Below, piece after piece: positions 19,514-28,751 of a DNA stretch of 64,000 bases. The position numbers and the translations under genes are program-made. Source of the DNA: an uncultured Bacteroidota bacterium (GTDB lineage: Bacteria; Bacteroidota; Bacteroidia; Flavobacteriales; Flavobacteriaceae); NCBI GenBank assembly GCA_902594745.1, contig CACJNF010000004.1:90143-154142 (forward strand), read 5' to 3'. Numbering within the stretch: position 1 is the stretch's first letter; each line of letters opens with the position of its first letter. Below the pieces are notes generated by a model. That model was not told where the DNA came from and made no database searches. It was given only the letters and a program-made list of their open reading frames with translations.

Positions 19514-20499
19514 AAGTAGCTGTAATAGGATCAACTGGGGTTGTAGGAAATGTAATGCTTAGTCTTCTTGAAAGCAGAAATTTCCCATTAAGTGATTTAA
19601 TCCCAGTCGCCTCTGAAAGATCGATAGGTAAAAAAATTCTTTTTAAAGACAAACACTACAATATAGTTTCCATTGAAGATGCTATAAAAATGAAACCAGA
19701 TATAGCATTGTTTTCTGCGGGTGGATCAACATCTTTAGAATGGGCTCCAAAATTTGCTGAAGTTGGAACAAGAGTTATTGATAATTCTTCTGCATGGAGG
19801 ATGGATTCATCAAAAAAATTAGTTGTTAGTGAGGTAAATTCTGAAGTTCTAACAAAGGATGATTACATTATTGCTAATCCAAATTGCTCAACAATGCAGT
19901 TAATGGTAGTGTTAGCTCCTTTGCATAAAGTTTTTAAAATTAAAAGGTTAGTTATATCAACATATCAATCAGTATCTGGAACAGGAAAAAATGCAATTGA
20001 TCAGCTTAATGGAGAAAGAATAGATTCAGACCCAGAAATGATATATCCTTACAGTATTGATCAAAACCTTCTTCCGCATTGTGATGTTTTTGAGGAAGGT
20101 GGTTATACAAAAGAAGAAAACAAATTGATAAATGAGACTAGAAAAATTTTAAGTGACGACTCAATTCAAATTACTTCAACTGCTGTTAGAGTTCCTATTG
20201 AAATTTGTCATGGTGAATCTGTAAATATTGAATTTGAAAATCAATTTAAATTGGATCAAGTTTTTGAAATTTTGAAAAAGTCTCCTGGTCTTATTGTAGA
20301 GGATGATCCTGCAAACAATATATATCCTATGCCAATAAATTCTGCAAATAAGGACGAGGTTTTTGTTGGTAGAATTAGAAGAGACTTTAGTATTGAAAGC
20401 GGTTTAAATATCTGGGTTGTTGCAGATAACCTAAGAAAAGGGGCTGCAACAAATACAATTCAAATAGCTGAGAAATTAATTGAAATGAATATCATATAG
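19510..20499 (+). CDS. asd: Aspartate-semialdehyde dehydrogenase
   Basis: Asd reduces aspartyl phosphate to aspartate semialdehyde, the branch point to Lys/diaminopimelate, Thr and Met. The 329-residue protein opens with the NADP-binding MKVAVIGSTGVVGNVML, contains the catalytic Cys in ANPNCSTMQL, the STYQSVSGTGKNAI segment and VRVPIEICHGESV with the active-site His. Length and motifs are typical. Its ATG overlaps the tdk stop, and it ends two bases from the convergent accC stop, with no terminator between them. Confidence 0.97.
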   Translation: MKVAVIGSTGVVGNVMLSLLESRNFPLSDLIPVASERSIGKKILFKDKHYNIVSIEDAIKMKPDIALFSAGGSTSLEWAPKFAEVGTRVIDNSSAWRMDSSKKLVVSEVNSEVLTKDDYIIANPNCSTMQLMVVLAPLHKVFKIKRLVISTYQSVSGTGKNAIDQLNGERIDSDPEMIYPYSIDQNLLPHCDVFEEGGYTKEENKLINETRKILSDDSIQITSTAVRVPIEICHGESVNIEFENQFKLDQVFEILKKSPGLIVEDDPANNIYPMPINSANKDEVFVGRIRRDFSIESGLNIWVVADNLRKGAATNTIQIAEKLIEMNII

Positions 20500-20500
20500 T

Positions 20501-21835
20501 CTACATTTCAAAAGACTCCATAAATTTAGTAGTATAATTTCCTGATATGAAATCTGGGTGTTCCATCATCTTTTGATGGAAAGGTATTGTTGTTTTCACA
20601 CCCTCAATTACAAATTCATCTAACGCTCTTTTCATTTTATTTATTGCCTCTTCTCTAGTTTGAGCTGTAGTTATAAGTTTTGCTATCATTGAATCATAAA
20701 AAGGTGGTATTAAGTAGCCACTATACACATGAGTGTCAATTCTAACACCATGACCGCCTGGAAAATGTAGAGTTAAGATTTTTCCTGGATTCGGCATAAA
20801 ATCATTGTTAGGATCTTCTGCATTTATTCTACATTCAATTGAGCAAAGCTTTGGAAAATAATTTTTACCGGATATGGGTTCACCAGCAGCAACTAAGATC
20901 TGTTCTCTTATTAAATCATAATCTATTACTTGTTCAGTTATCGGGTGTTCAACCTGTATTCTAGTGTTCATTTCCATAAAATAAAAATTTTTATGCTTAT
21001 CAACTAGAAACTCAATAGTACCTGCACCTTCATATTTTATTGATTCAGCAGCTTTTACCGCGGCTTCACCCATTGCTTTTCTTAATGGCTTTGTCATAAA
21101 AGGTGAGGGCGTTTCTTCAATTAATTTTTGATGTCTTCTTTGAATTGAACAATCTCTCTCTGATAAATGACAAGCTTTACCATAAGAGTCCCCAATAATT
21201 TGAATTTCAATATGCCTAGGATCTTCTATGAATTTTTCTAAATACATGTCATCATTATCAAAAGCCAATTTTGATTCCTGACGAGCAAGCTCCCATGCCG
21301 AAGAAAGTTCTTTAGCATCTTTTGCTATTCTCATACCCTTACCTCCTCCTCCAGCAGTAGCTTTTAACATAACAGGGTAACCTATTTCAAGTGCAATATT
21401 TTGAGCATCTTCAAGAGTAGGAACAAGACCTTCAGACCCAGGAATAGTAGGTACTCCTGCAGCCTTCATAGTTTCTTTTGCTGAGGATTTATCTCCCATT
21501 TTATCAATCATTTCAGGAGAAGCTCCTATGAATTTAATTTTATGCTCTTCACAAATTTTTGAAAACTTGCTGTTTTCTGATAAAAATCCATATCCAGGGT
21601 GAATAGCATCAGCGTTTGTAATTTCAGCAGCAGCAATAATATTTGATGGTTTTAAATAAGAGTCTGTGCTTGCACTTGGCCCGATACAAACTGCTTCATC
21701 TGCAAATCTAACATGAAGACTCTCTTCATCTGCTTTTGAGTAAACTGCAACAGTTTTAATCCCCATCTCTTTACATGTCCTAATAACACGCATAGCAATC
21801 TCTCCTCTATTAGCAATTAAAATTTTATTAAACAT
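20501..21835 (-). CDS. accC: Acetyl-CoA carboxylase, biotin carboxylase subunit
   Basis: AccC carboxylates biotin on AccB using ATP and bicarbonate, the first step of fatty-acid synthesis. The 444-residue protein has the ATP-grasp features: [17 protein letters not shown] at the N-terminus, the Gly-rich ATP loop [30 protein letters not shown] and [14 protein letters not shown] with metal and catalytic residues. It is the last gene of the operon DUF177-rpmF-fabH-accB-accC, two bases after accB. The operon links fatty-acid initiation with a ribosomal protein gene. Confidence 0.97.
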   Translation of the reverse strand: MFNKILIANRGEIAMRVIRTCKEMGIKTVAVYSKADEESLHVRFADEAVCIGPSASTDSYLKPSNIIAAAEITNADAIHPGYGFLSENSKFSKICEEHKIKFIGASPEMIDKMGDKSSAKETMKAAGVPTIPGSEGLVPTLEDAQNIALEIGYPVMLKATAGGGGKGMRIAKDAKELSSAWELARQESKLAFDNDDMYLEKFIEDPRHIEIQIIGDSYGKACHLSERDCSIQRRHQKLIEETPSPFMTKPLRKAMGEAAVKAAESIKYEGAGTIEFLVDKHKNFYFMEMNTRIQVEHPITEQVIDYDLIREQILVAAGEPISGKNYFPKLCSIECRINAEDPNNDFMPNPGKILTLHFPGGHGVRIDTHVYSGYLIPPFYDSMIAKLITTAQTREEAINKMKRALDEFVIEGVKTTIPFHQKMMEHPDFISGNYTTKFMESFEM

Positions 21836-21837
21836 CT

Positions 21838-22320
21838 CTAGGAAGGATCAATAATGAATAAAGGTTGATCAAATTCAACAGGGCTTTGATCATCAACTAA
21901 AATTTTAACGATTTTACCGGAAAAGTCTGATTCAATTTCGTTGAACAATTTCATTGCTTCTATTACACATAAAACGTCACCTTTTGCAATACTTTGCCCA
22001 ACTTCAACAAATGATGGCTTGTCAGGAGATGGTTTCCTGTAAAAAGTTCCTATGATTGGTGATTTAACTATCACTTGATTGTCATTTTCCAGATTTACTG
22101 ATTTAGTTGTTTCTTGTGTACTAACCTCTTGAAAAGCTTGAGAAATTGGTTGATTAGCAGGAGTTGAAGCTAGCGTTGGAACATCCTTAACAATCATATG
22201 TTGTGGTGCAACAGACTTTGTTTTTATAGTAATCTTGAAGTCATCTCTTTCAATCTTCACCTCTTCGACCCCAGACTTCTGAACGAACTTGATTAAATTT
22301 TGTATTTCTTTTATATCCAT
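21838..22320 (-). CDS. accB: Acetyl-CoA carboxylase biotin carboxyl carrier protein
   Basis: AccB carries the biotin that is carboxylated by AccC and used by the carboxyltransferase to make malonyl-CoA. The 160-residue protein has an N-terminal helical segment ([17 protein letters not shown]), a Pro/Ala/Gln-rich linker, and the C-terminal biotinyl domain with the biotinylated Lys in [14 protein letters not shown]. It also has the protruding thumb region ([16 protein letters not shown]) typical of AccB. It sits between fabH (10-base gap) and accC (two-base gap) in one operon. Confidence 0.97.
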   Translation of the reverse strand: MDIKEIQNLIKFVQKSGVEEVKIERDDFKITIKTKSVAPQHMIVKDVPTLASTPANQPISQAFQEVSTQETTKSVNLENDNQVIVKSPIIGTFYRKPSPDKPSFVEVGQSIAKGDVLCVIEAMKLFNEIESDFSGKIVKILVDDQSPVEFDQPLFIIDPS

Positions 22321-22330
22321 GTATTTAAAT

Positions 22331-23335
22331 TTAGTTGTATGCCCATGTTAAATATGCTGCACCCCATGTTAAACCAGCGCCAAAGGCTGCTAAAATTAGT
22401 TTATCGCCTTTATTTAAGTTTTTTTCATAATCATACATTAACAATGGTATTGTTGCAGCAGTAGTATTTCCATAATTTTCAATGTTCATAAGAACCTTAT
22501 TTTTATCTAAATTAATCTTTTCTGCGGTAGCATCAATAATTCTTTTATTTGCTTGATGTGGCAGCAAGTATTTAATCTCCTCAGATTTAAGTTCATTTCT
22601 GATAATAATTTGCTCCGTGGCATTTGCCATCTCTGATACAGCTGACTTAAAGACAGTTTTTCCATCTTGAGTTATATAGTGCCATTTATTTGCAATTGTC
22701 TCGTTTGATATTGGGTAAAGAGACCCTCCAGATTTAATATTTAACCACTCTGCACCTATTCCATCAGATCTGAGATACTCATCTTCCCAGCCATATCCAT
22801 TTAGACTTGGCTCAACCAATACAGCGCCTGCTCCATCTCCAAAAAGAATACTAGTTGACCTGTCTGTATAGTCTACAATTGAAGACATCATGTCTGCACC
22901 AATTAGAAGAACTTTTTTATATCTTCCTGATTCAATGTAACTAGTAGCTGTAGACATACCAAATAAAAATCCAGAACATGCAGCACTTAAGTCAAAGGCA
23001 TAAGCATTTTTTGCTTTAATTGCTGAAGCTACAGTAGGAGCAGTTGATGCACCGTGAAAATCAGGTGTTATGGTTGAAACAATTACTAGGTCTATTGATT
23101 CAGGGTTTATTTTTTTCTTTGCTATAAGATCTTTTGCAGCATTAATAGCCAAGAATGAAGTGCCTTTACCTTTATCCTTAAGAATTCTTCTTTTTTTTAT
23201 TCCTGTTCTGGCTGTAATCCACTCATCGTTGGTATCAACCATCTTTTCTAAATCTTTATTTGAAATAAAGTCTTCTGGAACATAGCCTCCAACAGCAGTA
23301 ATGGCGGCTTTTATATTTATTTTTTTGTTAGGTTT
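22331..23335 (-). CDS. fabH: Beta-ketoacyl-ACP synthase III
   Basis: FabH condenses acetyl-CoA with malonyl-ACP to start fatty-acid synthesis. The catalytic triad is visible: Cys in LSAACSGFLFG, His in LLPHQANKRI and Asn in ENYGNTTAAT. I choose ATG 23335 (334 residues) because it begins MKPNKKINIKAAITAVGGYVP, matching the family start; an in-frame TTG ten codons upstream would only add a non-conserved tail. In Bacteroidota this enzyme may also take branched primers, but the sequence does not show specificity. It follows rpmF by 55 bases and precedes accB by 10. Confidence 0.96.
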   Translation of the reverse strand, partial: KPNKKINIKAAITAVGGYVPEDFISNKDLEKMVDTNDEWITARTGIKKRRILKDKGKGTSFLAINAAKDLIAKKKINPESIDLVIVSTITPDFHGASTAPTVASAIKAKNAYAFDLSAACSGFLFGMSTATSYIESGRYKKVLLIGADMMSSIVDYTDRSTSILFGDGAGAVLVEPSLNGYGWEDEYLRSDGIGAEWLNIKSGGSLYPISNETIANKWHYITQDGKTVFKSAVSEMANATEQIIIRNELKSEEIKYLLPHQANKRIIDATAEKINLDKNKVLMNIENYGNTTAATIPLLMYDYEKNLNKGDKLILAAFGAGLTWGAAYLTWAYN

Positions 23336-23390
23336 CATACTAACATCAATTGTGACAATTGACAATTAAATTGATAAATAAAGGTCGTTA

Positions 23391-23582
23391 TTATTCTGAT
23401 TCTAAAGAATCAACTAAAACTTTTCCTCTATAATAAAGCTTTCCCTCATGCCAGTGTGCTCTATGGTATAAGTGTGACTCACCAGTAGCTTTACATATTG
23501 ATATTTGCTGTTTTTCAGCTTTAATATGTGTTCTACGTTTATCTCTTCTAGTCTTAGATATTTTACGTTTTGGATGTGCCAT
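23391..23582 (-). CDS. rpmF: 50S ribosomal protein L32
   Basis: The 63-residue basic protein starts [19 protein letters not shown], the L32 signature. The zinc-finger Cys residues of the Cys-plus form are reduced to a single Cys (SICKAT), so this is the Cys-poor type. L32 lies near the peptidyl-transferase side of the large subunit. It begins right after the DUF177 stop, preserving the widespread yceD-rpmF-fabH arrangement that ties ribosome assembly to fatty-acid synthesis. Confidence 0.97.
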   Translation of the reverse strand: MAHPKRKISKTRRDKRRTHIKAEKQQISICKATGESHLYHRAHWHEGKLYYRGKVLVDSLESE

Positions 23583-24101
23583 TTATAATAAATCTTTTAG
23601 TTTGTCCCACCTAGGGTCAGTCTTTTCAATAAAATTTTTTTTTGGTTTTAATTCTTCAAGTTTTTCAATTATTTCAGATTTTAATGATCCATTCTCTATC
23701 CCTGGGTGAACTTTTTTCTGTGGAACAGCAAGAATAATACTCTCATATATAATGTGTGAAACATCAATACTGTTTGATCCAGTTGGTAAAAAGATTACTT
23801 TATCATCAGATGATATTGTATCATCTTTAAACTTAATAACAACAGTATAGTCAGTTTCAAGTTCTAATGAAAACATTTCCATTGAAAGATCACATTGAAC
23901 TTCAACCTCTCCATTAAATCTAAATTTTAAGTTTAGTAAAGTTGGTTTTTTCTCTAGCTCAAGAATAGTTTTAATATTTGCATCCGCAAAATCATAATAA
24001 TCAAAATTTTTAAAGAACTTATTTCCTATTTCAAAGTCATATAGATGAACACCTTCTTTCAGTCCTGAAAATTTAACCAAATATGGTGAAAGCGATTTCA
24101 T
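23583..24101 (-). CDS. yceD: DUF177 (YceD-like) protein
   Basis: The protein of about 172 residues shows the DUF177 pattern: an N-terminal beta-rich part with LKEGVHLYDFEIGNKFF and FRFNGEVEVQCDLSMEMF, and the C-terminal acidic motif ending in TDPRWDKLKDLL. Family members lie directly upstream of rpmF and influence 23S rRNA maturation or ribosome assembly in plants and bacteria. I start at ATG 24101; a GTG one codon earlier is also possible. It is the first gene of the rpmF-fabH-acc operon, with a promoter box at 24120-24127. Confidence 0.88.
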   Translation of the reverse strand: MKSLSPYLVKFSGLKEGVHLYDFEIGNKFFKNFDYYDFADANIKTILELEKKPTLLNLKFRFNGEVEVQCDLSMEMFSLELETDYTVVIKFKDDTISSDDKVIFLPTGSNSIDVSHIIYESIILAVPQKKVHPGIENGSLKSEIIEKLEELKPKKNFIEKTDPRWDKLKDLL

Positions 24102-24119
24102 CACTTAACTATTGAGCGG

Positions 24120-24127
24120 CAAATTTA
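24120..24127 (-). promoter_or_regulatory. -7 box (TAAATTTG) of the DUF177-rpmF-fabH-accB-accC operon
   Basis: Read on the minus strand, TAAATTTG is an exact TAnnTTTG match, 18 bases before ATG 24101. It lies in the short gap after pdxA and probably drives the downstream operon. Confidence 0.5.
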
Positions 24128-24148
24128 TAAAAATTTATCTATTTAATG

Positions 24149-25153
24149 TCAATCTAAGTTGTTTCTTAACTTAAACACTTGAAGACCTAATTTTATTGCA
24201 TTTGTAAATGAGGTGTGATCTGCTATTCCTTTTCCAGCTATATCAAAGCCAGTACCATGATCTGGTGAGGTTCTTACAACTGGTAACCCTGCTGTAAAAT
24301 TTACTCCTTTTCCAAAGGAAATAGTTTTAAATGGTATAAGTCCTTGATCATGGTATGAAGCAATAACACCGTCATATTTTTTATAATTTTCATTAACGAA
24401 AAAAGTGTCTGCTGAAAATGGACCATTAATAGAACTCGTAGTTCCCTTAAAACTATTAATTGCTGGTGTAATTATTGATTGGTCTTCATTGCCTATTACA
24501 CCATTATCGCCAGCATGAGGATTTACTGCCAACACTGCAATTTTAGGTTTTTTTATTTGAAAGTCATTTATTAAACTTGTTTCTAGTGCTTTGATTTTTT
24601 GCTCAACAAAATCTTGATCAATAGCATTTGATACATCTTTTATCGGAATATGGTCTGTTAATAAGGCTATTTTAAGTTCTTCCGATATCATTAACATTAA
24701 GGGGCTTATTTTAAAATAATTCTTTAGAAAATCTGTATGACCTGTATATTTAAATGACTCCGAAAATGATAAATCCTTGTTAATAGGAGCTGTAACCAAA
24801 ATATCTATCTTGTTGCCTTTTATAGCTTTTGTGGCTTCTTTCAAAGAAAGAATTCCAAGTTCAGATAATTCTTTATCAGGTTTTCCAAAATTAAATTGAG
24901 AATTAGAGAACACCTCTTTTACATTTATCTGAGTATCCGACAAATCTTCTTCACTATCAATCTTCTTTAATTGAGGAGTATCAATTTGAAAATGTTGTTT
25001 TTGTTTTTCAATTAAGCTAGTTGATGCGTATATTATAAAATTACATTCATGAAATAGGCTAAAATTAGATAGTGATTTTAAGATTATTTCAATCCCAATA
25101 CCATTTGGATCACCAATAGTTATCCCAACATTTATTTTACTTGATTTTACCAC
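24149..25153 (-). CDS. pdxA: 4-hydroxythreonine-4-phosphate dehydrogenase
   Basis: PdxA oxidises 4-phosphohydroxy-L-threonine in the DXP-dependent pyridoxal phosphate pathway. The 334-residue protein has the N-terminal VGITIGDPNGIGIEI, the metal-binding His in TGHTDFL and YHDQGLIPFK, and the C-terminal VRTSPDHGTGFDIAGKG. These are the conserved family residues. The start is GTG at 25153, about 30 bases after a promoter box that overlaps the start of divergent ribE. It may be transcribed with the fatty-acid operon that follows by 47 bases. Confidence 0.96.
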   Translation of the reverse strand: MVKSSKINVGITIGDPNGIGIEIILKSLSNFSLFHECNFIIYASTSLIEKQKQHFQIDTPQLKKIDSEEDLSDTQINVKEVFSNSQFNFGKPDKELSELGILSLKEATKAIKGNKIDILVTAPINKDLSFSESFKYTGHTDFLKNYFKISPLMLMISEELKIALLTDHIPIKDVSNAIDQDFVEQKIKALETSLINDFQIKKPKIAVLAVNPHAGDNGVIGNEDQSIITPAINSFKGTTSSINGPFSADTFFVNENYKKYDGVIASYHDQGLIPFKTISFGKGVNFTAGLPVVRTSPDHGTGFDIAGKGIADHTSFTNAIKLGLQVFKLRNNLD

Positions 25154-25187
25154 TCTTTAATTAATTGCTAATTTTACCGATGCAAAA

Positions 25188-25195
25188 CAAAGATA
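25188..25195 (-). promoter_or_regulatory. -7 box (TATCTTTG) of pdxA, next to the ribE start
   Basis: Minus-strand TATCTTTG lies 34 bases before the pdxA GTG and only three bases before the ribE ATG on the other strand, so the two promoters must overlap face to face. Confidence 0.45.
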
Positions 25196-25198
25196 ATA

Positions 25199-25783
25199 AT
25201 GTTCACTGGGATAATTGAATGTATGGCTACCGTAGTTAAGGTAGAAAAAAATAAAGGAAATTTAGATATTTCCCTTAAGTCAGGAATTACAAATGAACTT
25301 AAAATTGATCAAAGCTTATGTCATAACGGTGTTTGTTTAACAGTTGTTGATATAGATAATGATGTATATACAGTAAATGTAATTTCTGAGAGTATTGAAA
25401 GGTCAAATTTTGGTGAGATTATTCCAGGAGATACTGTTAATATAGAGAGGTCAATGTCAGTTAATTCAAGATTTGATGGGCATATAGTTCAGGGACACGT
25501 TGATGAGGTTGCAGTTTGTACTGAGGTTCAAGAAACTGATGGAAGTTGGAAATATGTATTCAAACACTCAAAAAATAATATAACTGTTGAGAAGGGATCT
25601 ATAACTATAAATGGGGTTAGTCTAACAGTTGTTGATTCTACCGAAAATTCTTTTTCTGTTGCAATTATACCTTATACTTATAATAATACTAACTTTAATC
25701 AAATTAATGTTGGAACTAAGGTTAATCTTGAGTTTGACATAATAGGTAAGTATATATCCAAAATGATAAAGAAGACTGGCTAA
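25199..25783 (+). CDS. ribE: Riboflavin synthase, alpha chain
   Basis: The enzyme dismutates two 6,7-dimethyl-8-ribityllumazine molecules to riboflavin. The 194-residue protein begins MFTGIIE and shows the two tandem lumazine-binding barrels: CHNGVCLTVVDID with SRFDGHIVQGHVDEV in the first and GSITINGVSLTVVDS in the second. Length is normal. It overlaps the following dioxygenase gene by one base, so they are co-expressed, although the functional link is unclear. Confidence 0.97.
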   Translation: MFTGIIECMATVVKVEKNKGNLDISLKSGITNELKIDQSLCHNGVCLTVVDIDNDVYTVNVISESIERSNFGEIIPGDTVNIERSMSVNSRFDGHIVQGHVDEVAVCTEVQETDGSWKYVFKHSKNNITVEKGSITINGVSLTVVDSTENSFSVAIIPYTYNNTNFNQINVGTKVNLEFDIIGKYISKMIKKTG

Positions 25784-26733
25784 TGAAAAATATTCCTCAT
25801 TTAAACTTAAATGATTTTTTATCTGGTGATTCAAAGACTAAGAATGAGTTTATTGAACAGCTTGGAAAGGGATTTAGTGAAATAGGTTTTATTGCAATTA
25901 AGGGTCATCTTCTAGATGATAGAACTAAAGATGAATTATATACTGAAGTTAAAAGCTTCTTTAACCTTTCTGATGAAGTCAAGACAAAGTATATTATTAA
26001 GGGTCTAGCTAGTCAAAGAGGATTTACACCATTTGGAAAAGAAAGTGCTAAAGGGAAAAATATAGGAGATCTTAAAGAGTTTTGGCACTTTGGTCAATAT
26101 GTCAAAGACGAGCCAAAATTAAAAGCGGAATATCCTGATAACGTAATAGTGAATGAGCTAAAAAATTTTAATACTGTAGGACAAAAAACTTATGAGCTTC
26201 TAGAAGAGACTGGAAAACATATTCTTAGAGCTATTGCATCTTATCTTAACCTAGAAGAGACATATTTTGACAAACACATATTCAATGGAAACTCAATCCT
26301 GAGAGCAATTCATTACCCTCCGATTACTGAAGAACCTAAAAATGCTGAAAGAGCAGCAGCTCATGGGGATATAAATCTAATAACACTTCTTATGGGTGCT
26401 CAAGGAAAAGGTTTGCAGGTATTAAATAATTCTGGGGAATGGATTGACGCTGTAGCAGAAGAAGATGAAGTTATTGTTAACATTGGTGATATGCTTTCAA
26501 GGCATACTAACAATAAATTAAAGTCTACAATTCACAGGGTGGTTAATCCCCCAAGAGATCTTTGGAATAGCTCTAGATATTCAATACCCTTCTTCTTGCA
26601 TCCAAGACAAGAGATGTCGCTAAATTGTCTGGATTCATGTATAGACGCAGATAATCCAAAAGGATATGAAGATATTACAGCTGGAGAATTCCTATATGAA
26701 AGACTTATTGACTTAGGATTAATTAAGGGTTAG
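25783..26733 (+). CDS. Isopenicillin-N-synthase-like 2-oxoglutarate/Fe(II) dioxygenase
   Basis: The 316-residue protein has the DIOX_N region (residues about 1-120, with GFSEIGFIAIKGH) and the double-stranded beta-helix with the iron facial triad: HGDINLITLL (HxD) and STIHRVVNPP (distal His). The RxS motif SRYSIPFF binds 2-oxoglutarate. Such enzymes hydroxylate or oxidise small molecules; in bacteria the substrate is usually unknown. It overlaps ribE at its start and shares four stop-codon bases with the convergent downstream gene. Confidence 0.9.
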   Translation: MKNIPHLNLNDFLSGDSKTKNEFIEQLGKGFSEIGFIAIKGHLLDDRTKDELYTEVKSFFNLSDEVKTKYIIKGLASQRGFTPFGKESAKGKNIGDLKEFWHFGQYVKDEPKLKAEYPDNVIVNELKNFNTVGQKTYELLEETGKHILRAIASYLNLEETYFDKHIFNGNSILRAIHYPPITEEPKNAERAAAHGDINLITLLMGAQGKGLQVLNNSGEWIDAVAEEDEVIVNIGDMLSRHTNNKLKSTIHRVVNPPRDLWNSSRYSIPFFLHPRQEMSLNCLDSCIDADNPKGYEDITAGEFLYERLIDLGLIKG

Positions 26734-27887
26734 TCCACAAGCTCATTATATATAGCTCTAGATAATATTGCAAGAAAAGGCACAGCTATATCATCGTACT
26801 CGTACACATTATCATTTATAACCTTATTTTTATTTGTATAAATAGTAGCTGTAAGAATAAATTCAATATTATCCTGATAATTTTTTATTAAGCCATTATC
26901 TATTGAAGTCCCATAGGCTTGGCCAATTTTATTATAGACCCTGATTTGTTCATTTGATACACTTTGCTCATCTCCATGAATAAAAAACTTATTATAAGTC
27001 TCAAAAAAATTTTCATCTCCTATAAACTTTTCACCTATATCTTCGTAGGTGAACCTACTCATCCAATATCTCAAAAAGTCATAATCCTCTACATTTAAAT
27101 TAAAGGTGTTGTTACTATCAAAAATCTCAGGATAAAAAATGTATTTAATTAGATTGTGCATGTCGGTTATTGAAGATCTATTTTTTTGAGAAAAATTCAG
27201 TGATTCGTTTAATATTTGTCCCTTGAAATATCTTCTCTCACCTTTTTCAAGACCATTAGTTTTATCGTCAGCTTTAATAATTTTCTGATCATCATTTGTA
27301 GAGGAAATTAAATTATTATCAAGATCTGATATTTGCCATGTTGAATTAACATATGGGTCAGGATTAAACTTGTGATTTAAGTAAGTTTTCTGAAAGCCTG
27401 CATTTTTCATTTCATTATTGAAATAATTATATCCTATAAAATCAATCAAGATGTTAGATGCAGAATTATCACTAACAAGAAATACATCTGCAATAAGATT
27501 TTGAAAAGATGTAATACTGTCTCGAAGTTCTAATTCAGAAGAATCATCTTTATAATTTAGAATTATTTTAGACTTTAATGTAATCTCAGATCCTTTAGAT
27601 CTTAACTCATTAATTTTTTTTAAAGTTAAAATTACAATTGGCAGCTTATTTGTACTTGCAGGATAAAAATATTGATTATCATCAAGCTGAAATTCATACT
27701 TCTGAAAATTAACCTGAGTATTATTTTGATTTATTTTGGTAAGTAGAACCTGTATTTCATAATCTTCTTTATCCTTAATTATTTCTTTTAAAAAATCATT
27801 ATTTCTTAAAGAGGATTTTATTGGGTTTGTGTCAAGAGAACAACCAAATAGTAGTATTGTTAATAGAAGACAAAAAAATTGTTTCAC
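26730..27887 (-). CDS. Serine beta-lactamase-like hydrolase lipoprotein
   Basis: The 385-residue protein starts with a lipoprotein signal (LLLTILLFGC) and contains the class A beta-lactamase/PBP pattern: an SxxK motif in PASTNKLPIVILTLKK, an SDN motif in LVSDNSASNILIDF, and a later HGDEQSV segment where KTG normally lies. It resembles the family of putative serine hydrolases distantly related to class A enzymes rather than a true resistance beta-lactamase. It should be anchored in the periplasm, perhaps acting on peptidoglycan. The start is GTG at 27887, four bases after a promoter box, so the mRNA should be leaderless. Confidence 0.82.
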   Translation of the reverse strand: MKQFFCLLLTILLFGCSLDTNPIKSSLRNNDFLKEIIKDKEDYEIQVLLTKINQNNTQVNFQKYEFQLDDNQYFYPASTNKLPIVILTLKKINELRSKGSEITLKSKIILNYKDDSSELELRDSITSFQNLIADVFLVSDNSASNILIDFIGYNYFNNEMKNAGFQKTYLNHKFNPDPYVNSTWQISDLDNNLISSTNDDQKIIKADDKTNGLEKGERRYFKGQILNESLNFSQKNRSSITDMHNLIKYIFYPEIFDSNNTFNLNVEDYDFLRYWMSRFTYEDIGEKFIGDENFFETYNKFFIHGDEQSVSNEQIRVYNKIGQAYGTSIDNGLIKNYQDNIEFILTATIYTNKNKVINDNVYEYDDIAVPFLAILSRAIYNELVD

Positions 27888-27891
27888 AAAT

Positions 27892-27899
27892 CAAAAATA
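27892..27899 (-). promoter_or_regulatory. -7 box (TATTTTTG) of the serine hydrolase gene, leaderless geometry
   Basis: On the minus strand an exact TAnnTTTG match lies four bases before the GTG start. It abuts the T-run of the terminator of the upstream gene, so terminator and next promoter are stacked back to back. Confidence 0.6.
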
Positions 27900-27930
27900 A
27901 AAAAACCCCTCATAAAAGAGGGGTTTTTAA
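27900..27930 (-). terminator. Rho-independent terminator
   Basis: A six-pair stem CCCCTC/GAGGGG with a six-base loop (27906-27923) and flanking A and T runs lies 17 bases downstream of the 27948-28697 gene. The A/T flanks would let it work on both strands, but both neighbouring genes are on the minus strand. Confidence 0.9.
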
Positions 27931-27947
27931 TATTTAATGAGAATTAA

Positions 27948-28697
27948 CTATTCTTTTGGCCTTACTTGAATAGCTAACCAAAGAGGAATACTTTGTTGAT
28001 GAGTCCTCATGTTTGTAACAGACTGAAGTTCTCTAGGAATTTTTCCAGTTGCTTCTCTTGTTTGCATCATTGATTTCCAATTTTCATAGAAATCAACTGT
28101 CATATAATCATAGTATACATCTTCACCTGCATTATCAAGTCTTTTAAGTAGCCCCCAGCCAACTCTTGATCCTAGATCACCAGAGTTTAGACTGTTTTCT
28201 GCTTTCTCATAATCATAGGCATTTGCATACCCAACTTTCATCATATTAATCACAGCAACTCTAGGAACGACAGGAGTGTCTCCGTCATTTCCAGCAAAAG
28301 TTAAGCCTTTATTTACTAAAGTATGATCGTATACAATAGTTCTAGCTTTGATGTTTTTTTCTTGAAAGATTTCAACATCCATCTCACTGTAATCTGGTCT
28401 CATTTTAAGGACTCCTGCATTAGCATTTAAACTATCAGGGCTTTTCGCAATTGTTACAATAAGCATATCCCATTTTGATTCAGATGTTGAGCCAGGTCTC
28501 CACCATACGTCCCAACCAGTTATAGTTCCTTCATCAGCTCTCATTTGAGCTAATTCTTTCCACTTTTCGTTAAGAATGGTTCCATAATCTTCTCCTGGGG
28601 TAGTTTTTACAAAAGTCATATTGACATAATCCCCATTACCCTGGGCAGATAAAGATCCTATTACAAAAAGTGTAAGTAGTAAAATTAGTTTTCTCAT
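27948..28697 (-). CDS. Exported protein of unknown function
   Basis: I do not recognise the family. The 249-residue protein has a clear signal peptide (RKLILLLTLFVIGSLSAQ) and a mature part with repeated Tyr/Trp/Met residues. Two similar-looking halves are suggested: ILNEKWKELAQMRADEGTITGWDVWWRPG and later MTVDFYENWKSMMQTREATG. The pattern (M-x-V near a WK/WKSMM turn, then WWR or LLKRL) recalls a dimeric alpha-beta barrel repeat, but this is only an impression. It is monocistronic, divergent from a sugar isomerase and followed by a strong terminator, which suggests substantial expression. Confidence 0.75.
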   Translation of the reverse strand: MRKLILLLTLFVIGSLSAQGNGDYVNMTFVKTTPGEDYGTILNEKWKELAQMRADEGTITGWDVWWRPGSTSESKWDMLIVTIAKSPDSLNANAGVLKMRPDYSEMDVEIFQEKNIKARTIVYDHTLVNKGLTFAGNDGDTPVVPRVAVINMMKVGYANAYDYEKAENSLNSGDLGSRVGWGLLKRLDNAGEDVYYDYMTVDFYENWKSMMQTREATGKIPRELQSVTNMRTHQQSIPLWLAIQVRPKE

Positions 28698-28751
28698 TTA
28701 TTTTGAATTTTGATTAATAATTTAAATATAACTAATTTAACAGTTCATAAA

